Assembly: GCA_035762545.1 (NCBI GenBank)
Contig: DASTOM010000044.1
Location: 139,864-203,863 of the forward strand
Source: JANQRA01 sp035762545
GTDB taxonomy: Bacteria > Actinomycetota > Acidimicrobiia > Spongiisociales > ZC4RG35
Direction: 5' to 3'
DNA length: 64,000 nt
Part shown: piece after piece, positions 58,683 through 64,000 of the stretch
Position numbering within the stretch: the stretch's first letter is position 1
Layout of the letters: each line of letters starts with the position of its first letter
The notes under the pieces: model-generated
Seen by the model: only the letters and a program-made list of their open reading frames with translations
What the model was told of the DNA's origin: nothing
Databases searched by the model: none
Made by a program: the position numbers and the translations under genes

Positions 58683-59033
58683 GCCAGGAACCTACCTCGC
58701 CTAGCTGTCGCAGCTGCCTTGGAGCTGGAGCCTCTAGCGAAGCTCTGTGGGGTGGGGCGATATCGGCTGCAGTCCGAGTTGGGAGGGTCGTTCACGTCGG
58801 TCGGTTCAACCGCCCAGCCTCGGAACCACAGGCTCGCACGGCGATTTCGGTGACTTCGACCGCCCCGGCGCGGTCGAGCGTGTTGCTGGCAATCGGATAC
58901 CCTTTCGGCGAGGCGACGGGACCTAGCGTCTCGCCCCGCTGCTAAGTGCAGGTGAAGGTGAAGCTGCCCTCACCCACGTCCACAGGCGACGGATTAGCGT
59001 CACCATCCGCGCCTGATGAAATCAGGAACTGGG
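58683..59033. other. 351-bp gap without an intact gene; possible decayed coding
   Basis: No open frame of normal gene quality exists here. On the minus strand one frame (58792-59036) reads like protein, with segments GADGDANPSPVDVGEGSFTF, a TAG at 58942-58944, then GPVASPKGYPIASNTL and AGAVEVTEIAVRACG, ending in TGA at 58792-58794. Codon use is GC3-rich, so this may be the tail of a decayed gene; no family is recognised. No hairpin or promoter stands out. Confidence 0.35.
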
Positions 59034-61571
59034 TCAGCCCAGGTCGAGCTCGCCGTCGCTGACGGCCACCTTGATGGTGTCGCCATCTCCGAAACGCCCT
59101 TCGAGGATGGCGGTGGCGATCGGGTCGGCCAGGTCCTTCTGCAGGATTCGCTTCAGCGGGCGAGCCCCATACACCGGGTCGTAGCCACGCTCGGCCAGCA
59201 GGTCGAGCGCCTCGTCGGTGATCGCCAGATCTATGCCACGTGCTTCGAGACGCCCCTTGATCGATTCCATCTGGATCTCCACGATCTGTCGCAGATCCTC
59301 CCGGCTCAGCTTGTCGAAGACGATCACGTCGTCGATCCGGTTGAGGAACTCGGGGCGGAAAGCGTCCCGAACCGCGTTCATCACCCGCTCGTCGACCACC
59401 TCCTTGGGCAAGTCCGGGTCGATGAACTGGGAGCCGAGGTTCGAGGTCATGATGAGGACGACGTTGGTGAAGTCGACCGTGCGGCCCTGACCGTCGGTGA
59501 GTCGACCATCGTCGAGCAGTTGGAGGAGGACGTTGAACACCTCAGGATGGGCCTTCTCCACCTCGTCGAGCAGGACGACTGAGTAGGGACGGCGGCGGAC
59601 CAACTCGGTGAGCTGACCACCTTCGTCGTAACCGACGTAACCGGGCGGGGCGCCGATCAGCCGGCTCACGGAATGTTTCTCCATGTACTCGGACATGTCG
59701 ATACGGACCATCGACCTCTCGTCGTCGAAGAGAAACTCGGCCAGAGCCCGGGCCAACTCGGTCTTTCCGACACCGGTGGGTCCGAGGAAGAGGAACGATC
59801 CAACCGGTCGGTGCGGGTCGGACAGGCCGGCACGGCTGCGACGCACCGCATTGGCAACCGACTCGACGGCTTCGGTCTGTCCGACGACCCGCTGGTGGAG
59901 ATGCTCCTCGAGATTGATCAGCTTCTCGGTCTCCCCCTCCATCAGCTTGGACAGTGGGATACCGGTCCACCGGGAGACGACCTCGGCGACGTCCTCGTCC
60001 GAGACTTCCTCGGAGAGCATCGACCCCTGCTCGTGCAGTCGGGCCAGCTCCGCCTCTCGCTCACCCAACTCGGCTGTGAGCTCGTTGATCGTCCCGTATC
60101 GGAGCTCGGCGGCGCGACCGAGGTCACCGGAGCGCTCGGCGAGCTCCGCCTCCCCTCTGGCTTCCTCGATCCGTCCCTTCAGGTCACGGATACCGGTGAT
60201 CGCCTCCTTCTCGAGGTCCCACCGCGCGGTCAGGGCGTCTATCTGCTCGGTGAGATCGGCGATCTCCTGCTCGACACCTTCACGCCGTTCCGTGGAGGCT
60301 TTGTCGGACTCCTTCTTGAGTGCCTCCCGCTCGATCTCCAACTGGATCCGGCGACGGGTCAGCTCGTCGATCTCCTCGGGCATGGAGTCGATCTCGATGC
60401 GAAGCCTCGACGCCGACTCGTCGATGAGGTCGATGGCCTTGTCGGGGAGGAAACGTGCCGTGATGTAACGGTCGGAAAGAACCGCAGCGGCTACGAGAGC
60501 CGAGTCGGTGATGCGGACACCGTGATGCACCTCGTACCGCTCCTTCAATCCACGGAGGATTCCGATGGCTTCCTCGACGGTCGGCGGTTCGACCAGCACA
60601 GGCTGGAAACGGCGCTCCAAGGCGGCGTCCTTCTCGATGTGCTTGCGGTACTCGTCGAGCGTGGTGGCCCCGATCAGCCTCAACTCACCCCGGGCCAGCA
60701 TCGGCTTGAGCATGTTGGAGGCATCCATGGCACCCTCAGCCGCCCCAGCCCCGACCAGCGTGTGCAGTTCGTCGAGGAAGGTGATGATCTCGCCCTCGGA
60801 CTGCTTGATCTCGTCGAGGACGGCCTTGAGTCTCTCCTCGAACTCACCCCGGTACTTGGCGCCGGCAAGCATGGAACCGAGGTCGAGGGAGACGATCCGT
60901 TTGGTCTTGAGGCCCTCAGGCACATCGCCGTCGGCGATGCGGCGGGCAAGGCCCTCCACGATGGCGGTCTTCCCAACACCGGGCTCGCCGATGAGGACCG
61001 GGTTGTTCTTGGTGCGGCGGGACAGCACCTGGATCACCCGGCGGATCTCGTCATCCCGGCCGATGACCGGGTCGAGCTTGCCTTGACGGGCGACGGCGGT
61101 GAGGTCACGACCGAACTGCTCGAGGGCGTTGAGGGTGTCTTCGGGGTTGTCACTGGTGACTCTTCGGCCACCTCTCACTTCCTCGACCGCGGAGCGGAGA
61201 GCATCAGGATCGAGGCCGAGAGTCGTGGCCATGGCCAGGAGCAAATGCTCCACGGACAGGTACTCGTCTTTCATCGCCGCCCGCTGACGGTCGGCGTCGG
61301 TCAGGACGCGGGACAACTCATTGGAGGTCGTCACCTCGGCGTCGCCATAGACGTGTGGATGACTGTCGAGTCGGGACTCGAGCCCACGTCTCAGATCGAG
61401 CGCCGAAACACCCATGCGATCGAGCAATGGATAGACGATGCCCTCCTGCTGGGCGAGGATGGCCAGACCGAGGTGCTCGGGCAGGACGGCAGCGTGGTTG
61501 TGGTCACGCGCCAGGTTCGTGGCCGTCACCAAAGCCTCTCTGGTTCGTGCGGTGAGCTTTTCAGGATTCAT
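59034..61571 (-). CDS. clpB: ATP-dependent disaggregase ClpB (Hsp100)
   Basis: An 845-residue AAA+ chaperone. The N-domain opens with KLTARTREALVTATNLARDHNHAAVLPEHL. NBD1 has Walker A GEPGVGKTAIVEGLA and FLDELHTLVGAGAAEGAMDA. The coiled-coil middle domain, about residues 395-515, is the feature that separates ClpB from ClpA/C. NBD2 has GPTGVGKTELARALAEFLFDDE and GAPPGYVGYDEGGQLTE. It rescues aggregated proteins with DnaK-DnaJ-GrpE, which are encoded 3-7 kb away. A HAIR-like site upstream suggests HspR control. It is slightly shorter than E. coli ClpB. Confidence 0.96.
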   Translation of the reverse strand: MNPEKLTARTREALVTATNLARDHNHAAVLPEHLGLAILAQQEGIVYPLLDRMGVSALDLRRGLESRLDSHPHVYGDAEVTTSNELSRVLTDADRQRAAMKDEYLSVEHLLLAMATTLGLDPDALRSAVEEVRGGRRVTSDNPEDTLNALEQFGRDLTAVARQGKLDPVIGRDDEIRRVIQVLSRRTKNNPVLIGEPGVGKTAIVEGLARRIADGDVPEGLKTKRIVSLDLGSMLAGAKYRGEFEERLKAVLDEIKQSEGEIITFLDELHTLVGAGAAEGAMDASNMLKPMLARGELRLIGATTLDEYRKHIEKDAALERRFQPVLVEPPTVEEAIGILRGLKERYEVHHGVRITDSALVAAAVLSDRYITARFLPDKAIDLIDESASRLRIEIDSMPEEIDELTRRRIQLEIEREALKKESDKASTERREGVEQEIADLTEQIDALTARWDLEKEAITGIRDLKGRIEEARGEAELAERSGDLGRAAELRYGTINELTAELGEREAELARLHEQGSMLSEEVSDEDVAEVVSRWTGIPLSKLMEGETEKLINLEEHLHQRVVGQTEAVESVANAVRRSRAGLSDPHRPVGSFLFLGPTGVGKTELARALAEFLFDDERSMVRIDMSEYMEKHSVSRLIGAPPGYVGYDEGGQLTELVRRRPYSVVLLDEVEKAHPEVFNVLLQLLDDGRLTDGQGRTVDFTNVVLIMTSNLGSQFIDPDLPKEVVDERVMNAVRDAFRPEFLNRIDDVIVFDKLSREDLRQIVEIQMESIKGRLEARGIDLAITDEALDLLAERGYDPVYGARPLKRILQKDLADPIATAILEGRFGDGDTIKVAVSDGELDLG

Positions 61572-61596
61572 AAGTACCCGACAGTGTAGTAGAAAA

Positions 61597-61617
61597 CCTG
61601 AGTGCTGTCATATCAGA
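61597..61617 (-). promoter_or_regulatory. HAIR-like HspR operator upstream of clpB
   Basis: Read on the minus strand, TCTGATA-N7-ACTCAGG resembles the dnaK site CTTGATA-N7-ACTCAAG in both half-sites with the same spacing (11 of 14 half-site positions). It lies 26-46 nt upstream of the clpB ATG, with TACTAC/TACACT as possible -10 boxes downstream. Confidence 0.65.
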
Positions 61618-61718
61618 TCACCCAACACGTCCAACGCTTTGGTTCCCAACGTCGGTGGAGGCGACGCCGGCAGCCAAAAGCTCACGAGAGACCCGAACCC
61701 ATCGACAACCTTGCCTGG

Positions 61719-61762
61719 TTGACTTCCTGGCCGTTCAAGGTATCCTGTGTGGCATGGTACCT
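61719..61762 (+). promoter_or_regulatory. Promoter and candidate PadR operator, probably leaderless
   Basis: A -35 TTGACT (61719-61724), 16 nt, and a -10 TATCCT (61741-61746) place the transcription start at about the padR ATG (61754). An inverted repeat AGGTA (61738-61742) and TACCT (61758-61762) covers the -10 and the start codon, a plausible autoregulatory PadR site. Confidence 0.6.
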
Positions 61763-62104
61763 AAAGGTGCTATACAGAGCCAGAGAACGCAACTGCTTCA
61801 CGGAGTACTTGCCATGTGTCTACTTTCGATAATCGATGAGGAGGCCTCGTACGGCTACGAGATGGTCAGCAAACTCCGTGAGCGTGGACTCGACCTGGCC
61901 AGCGAAGGGTCGATCTACCCCCTTCTCTCCCGTTTACAGAAGCAGGGGATGATCGAGGGCTACCTGGTTCAGAGCTCAGAGGGCCCGGCCCGCAAGTACT
62001 ACCGAATGTCGGGTGAAGGGCGCCGGACACTCGAGCATTGGCGTGAGGAATGGCGTGGGTTCAGCTCATCCGTCGACGCAGTGTTGGACGGTGGTGGGAA
62101 GTGA
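61754..62104 (+). CDS. PadR-family transcriptional regulator
   Basis: A 116-residue regulator: QLLHGVLAMCLLSIIDEEASYGYEMVSKLRERGL, then EGSIYPLLSRLQKQGMIEGYLVQSSEGPARKYYRMSGEGRRTLEHW, the winged-helix core of PadR proteins with the R-K-Y-Y wing. The start is ATG 61754 (MVPKGA), which fits family length and the promoter just upstream. It overlaps the next gene by 4 bp (GTGA). PadR repressors are commonly encoded beside a HAAS-domain membrane protein, as here. Confidence 0.92.
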   Translation: MVPKGAIQSQRTQLLHGVLAMCLLSIIDEEASYGYEMVSKLRERGLDLASEGSIYPLLSRLQKQGMIEGYLVQSSEGPARKYYRMSGEGRRTLEHWREEWRGFSSSVDAVLDGGGK

Positions 62105-62877
62105 ACGACAGGACGCACGTGGTCAACCAGATCGAGCACTACTGGCTCGGGGCCGGCTTGCCTTCCGACGAGGTCGCGGAGATGAGGGCCGAACTGGAGC
62201 AGCACCTCGTCGAGGCCGAACTCGACGGTCGAACCGTCGACGACGTGATCGGTGATCGAGCAGCCTTCGCCGAGGGTTGGGCAGCCGCCCGTCGGGGAGG
62301 TCGGGTCGAGACCTGGAGAGACGTCCAGAGTGGGAACACCAGAAGAAGGAAAGAGAACCGTCGGGAGCTGATCCTGTACGGGACGGGGGCAGCAGCGCTC
62401 GTTGCTGCGGCCGCAGTCGCAACGCAAGGAGGTAGCGACGTGGACAATGAAGTTTGGCGCTGGCTATGGACCATCTTCGCGGTGGTCATGGGCATCGGTG
62501 AGATGTTCACTGCCGGGTTCTTCCTCCTGCCGTTCGCAGTGGGGGGCGCCGCGGCCGCGATCCTCGCCTGGATCGGGGCTCCAGTGATCGCTCAATGGCT
62601 GGTGTTCTTTGGGGTCTCGCTGGTGTCGCTGGCCTACCTGCGCCGATACATCGGCCGCCAGGACGAGGCTGAGCAGCCCAGGGTGGGCGCCAACCGCTGG
62701 ATCGGGTCCGAGGGAGTGGTCCTCCAGGGGATCGATCCCCACTCGGGTGCCGGCATGGTTCGCATCCTCAACGAGGAGTGGCGGGCGACGGCCATGGGGA
62801 AGATCCCGGCCGGAGCGAAGATCGTCGTGACAGACGTACTTGGGGCTCGACTGCTCGTCGAGCAACTGGAGAACTGA
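62101..62877 (+). CDS. Fusion of HAAS-like domain and NfeD-like membrane protein
   Basis: A 258-residue reading frame from GTG 62101. Residues 1-90 resemble HAAS/DUF1700 domains that partner PadR regulators (VNQIEHYWLGAGLPSDEVAEMRAELEQHL). Residues 91-108 form one membrane helix. Residues 114-258 are a complete short NfeD: helices (IFAVVMGIGEMFTAGFFLLPFAVGG...) then an OB-fold with GSEGVVLQGI and MGKIPAGAKIVVTDV. AAGGAGGT followed after 6 nt by in-frame GTG 62440 would start the NfeD part by itself (145 residues). A TAG in the neighbouring frame lies at 62433-62435, so this may be a natural fusion or a frameshifted pair. NfeD proteins work with SPFH proteins such as the one next door. Confidence 0.82.
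   Translation: MNDRTHVVNQIEHYWLGAGLPSDEVAEMRAELEQHLVEAELDGRTVDDVIGDRAAFAEGWAAARRGGRVETWRDVQSGNTRRRKENRRELILYGTGAAALVAAAAVATQGGSDVDNEVWRWLWTIFAVVMGIGEMFTAGFFLLPFAVGGAAAAILAWIGAPVIAQWLVFFGVSLVSLAYLRRYIGRQDEAEQPRVGANRWIGSEGVVLQGIDPHSGAGMVRILNEEWRATAMGKIPAGAKIVVTDVLGARLLVEQLEN
62426..62442 (+). promoter_or_regulatory. Internal Shine-Dalgarno and GTG start for an NfeD-only product
   Basis: AAGGAGGT (62426-62433), the strongest Shine-Dalgarno in the window, stands 6 nt before the in-frame GTG 62440 (VDNEVWRWLW), exactly at the domain boundary of the HAAS-NfeD frame. A second, shorter protein is therefore expected. Confidence 0.75.
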
Positions 62878-62914
62878 CACTGGCCTTCGGGTCAGAAAGG
62901 AGAAAGGAATAGTC

Positions 62915-63880
62915 ATGGATCCATTTGTGGTCCTGTTTGTGATCCTCGCCGTAGGGCTGATCGTTGTCGCCGCCGCCGGGTTCAAGGTGGTGCGTCCCTA
63001 CCAGAAGGGACTGATCGAGTTCCTGGGTAGGTACGAGAAGACCGTCGACTCCGGCCTGCGCTGGGTCATGCCGTTCGTGAAGCGGATCATCAAGGTCGAC
63101 ATGCGGGAGCAGGTCATCGACGTTCCCCCGCAGGAAGTCATCACCAAGGACAACGTGGTGGTCACCGTGGACGCGGTCATCTACTACGAGGCGACCGACC
63201 CGGTGAAGCTTCAGTACAACGTGGGGAACTTCATCCTCGCCGTCACCAAGCTGGCGCAGACCAACTTGAGGAACGTCGTTGGTGATCTCGATCTGGATGC
63301 GGCGCTGACTTCCCGTGAAGTCATCAACGCCAAACTCCGGCAGATCCTCGACGACGCCACCGACAAGTGGGGTGTGCGTGTGGTGCGTGTCGAGATCCAG
63401 CGGATCGAGCCGCCGGTCGACGTGACCGACGCCATGCACCGTCAGATGAAGGCCGAGCGTGACCGGCGTGCCGCCGTCACCGAGGCCGAAGGTCTGAAGC
63501 GTGCCGCCATCCTCAAGGCCGAGGGTGTGAAGGAATCCCAGGTGCTCGAGGCCGATGGTCAGGCCGAGGCGATCAAGCGTGTCGCCGACGCCGAGAAGTA
63601 CCAGAAGCTCACCGTGGCCGAGGGCGAGGGCCAGGCCATCGAGCGGGTCTTCGGGGCCATCCACAACGGAGACCCCACACCCGACCTGATCGCGATCCGC
63701 TACCTGGAGGCTCTTCAGGGCGTCGCAGATGGGCAGGCGACCAAGATCTTCCTGCCGCTGGACACTTCCGGTGTCCTCGGGTCGGTGGCCGCCATCGCCG
63801 AGCTCTTCCAGGAGAGCCAGGACGATGCGGCGACCGGTCCCCGGCGTCCCGCCGGGCCGCAACCCCGCAGCTACGAGTAG
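62915..63880 (+). CDS. SPFH/stomatin-like (slipin) protein
   Basis: A 321-residue protein. An N-terminal membrane segment (about residues 3-22) is followed by the SPFH domain: GLIEFLGRYEKTVDSGLRWVMPFV, then DMREQVIDVPPQEVITKDNVVVTVDAVIYY and NLRNVVGDLDLDAALTSREVIN. A long Ala/Glu/Lys coiled coil comes next (about 185-260, QMKAERDRRAAVTEAEGLKRAA), and a flexible tail. It forms oligomeric membrane scaffolds with NfeD partners. GAAAGGAGAAAGG precedes ATG 62915. It is the last gene of the PadR-controlled operon. Confidence 0.93.
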   Translation: MDPFVVLFVILAVGLIVVAAAGFKVVRPYQKGLIEFLGRYEKTVDSGLRWVMPFVKRIIKVDMREQVIDVPPQEVITKDNVVVTVDAVIYYEATDPVKLQYNVGNFILAVTKLAQTNLRNVVGDLDLDAALTSREVINAKLRQILDDATDKWGVRVVRVEIQRIEPPVDVTDAMHRQMKAERDRRAAVTEAEGLKRAAILKAEGVKESQVLEADGQAEAIKRVADAEKYQKLTVAEGEGQAIERVFGAIHNGDPTPDLIAIRYLEALQGVADGQATKIFLPLDTSGVLGSVAAIAELFQESQDDAATGPRRPAGPQPRSYE

Positions 63881-63897
63881 CCGTCACCGAACCGTGT

Positions 63898-63928
63898 GCA
63901 CGCGGACGCGCTGAGCGCGTCCGCGTGC
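63898..63928 (+). terminator. Perfect GC-rich hairpin after the SPFH gene
   Basis: GCACGCGGACGCGC (63898-63911) pairs with GCGCGTCCGCGTGC (63915-63928) over 14 bp with a 3-nt loop, 18 nt after the stop codon. CCGTTTAGTT follows, a weak U-rich end. It is probably the terminator of the padR-nfeD-SPFH operon. Confidence 0.75.
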
Positions 63929-63952
63929 CCGTTTAGTTCAAAGGCCACCGCC

Positions 63953-63995
63953 GAGTGTGCGACCAGGCGCGCTCACCGCGCGCCAGTGCACACTC
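63953..63995. repeat. Nested hairpin at the window edge
   Basis: GAGTGTGC (63953-63960) pairs with GCACACTC (63988-63995), and inside it GGCGCGC (63966-63972) pairs with GCGCGCC (63978-63984). It may be a terminator for a gene beyond the edge or another REP-like unit. Confidence 0.55.
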
Positions 63996-64000
63996 GTCGG

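Noticed and set aside
59673..61589. A 638-codon open frame antisense to clpB
   Set aside because: It is long only because the codon bias of clpB leaves few stops on the opposite strand; no family match or start signal.
1..64000. CRISPR array, prophage, IS element, rRNA or tRNA genes
   Set aside because: No regularly spaced direct repeats, transposase or integrase motifs, or tRNA/rRNA-like conserved sequences were seen by reading both strands.

Overview
The window is about 64 kb of high-GC, gene-dense bacterial DNA with many 4-bp ATGA/GTGA start-stop overlaps and frequent GTG/TTG starts. The gene set points to Actinomycetota: a dnaK-grpE-dnaJ-hspR operon with a HAIR-type HspR operator, a LigD-type polymerase plus a small LigC-like ATP-dependent ligase, an Rv0909/MT0933-like antitoxin homologue, Thr-rich lipoproteins and leaderless-looking promoters. 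A lineage such as Acidimicrobiia is possible, but that is inference. No rRNA, tRNA, CRISPR array, transposase or prophage gene was seen; this looks like ordinary chromosome.

Layout. 1-5.9 kb: a truncated conserved gene, a YdeI/OmdA homologue, a purine-type NCS2 permease, AzlCD amino-acid exporter, purine nucleoside phosphorylase, a hotdog thioesterase and a nitroreductase. 5.9-8.5 kb: ABC-2 exporter (one ATPase, two permeases). 8.5-11.2 kb: urocanase and a formimidoylglutamase-like arginase-fold enzyme. 11.2-20.3 kb: DusB, a lipoprotein, a Nei-type glycosylase, a second thioesterase, another lipoprotein, Maf, an amidohydrolase, and two tandem S41 protease lipoproteins. 20.3-27.5 kb: MsrA, RidA, a secreted coiled-coil/transglycosylase protein, a tandem-Usp protein, TerC, DUF2461 and a YihY/BrkB membrane protein. 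27.5-33.7 kb: an ATP-dependent DNA ligase, a two-ATPase/two-permease ABC cluster and the LigD-like polymerase. 33.7-51.9 kb: metabolic and repair genes, including SSADH-like aldehyde dehydrogenase, MOSC, MFS, a sigma factor overlapping ogt, transketolase, FAD oxidoreductase, CHAD, Nudix, MsrB, an orphan DNA methyltransferase, LMW phosphatase, a PGRP-type amidase and cytochrome c. 52-56.3 kb: the heat-shock operon. 56.3-59 kb: ArsR/SRPBCC/VOC operon, a decayed DUF3179 gene and a gene-poor scar. 59-64 kb: clpB with its own HAIR-like site, then a PadR / HAAS-NfeD fusion / SPFH operon.

The most notable non-genic content is at least three families of short intergenic palindromic (REP-like) repeats. 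Family A has four copies, including an inverted pair just upstream of the dnaK promoter. Family B has two copies and family C two, and many copies lie between convergent genes. The most notable genic oddity is the HAAS-NfeD fusion: a strong internal Shine-Dalgarno and an in-frame GTG sit exactly where an independent NfeD gene would start, and a stop codon lies in the neighbouring frame 5 nt earlier. Other points of interest are the HspR operators shared by dnaK and clpB, the sigma-factor/ogt pair, a dienelactone-hydrolase-like protein without a catalytic nucleophile, and end-joining genes without Ku in view.
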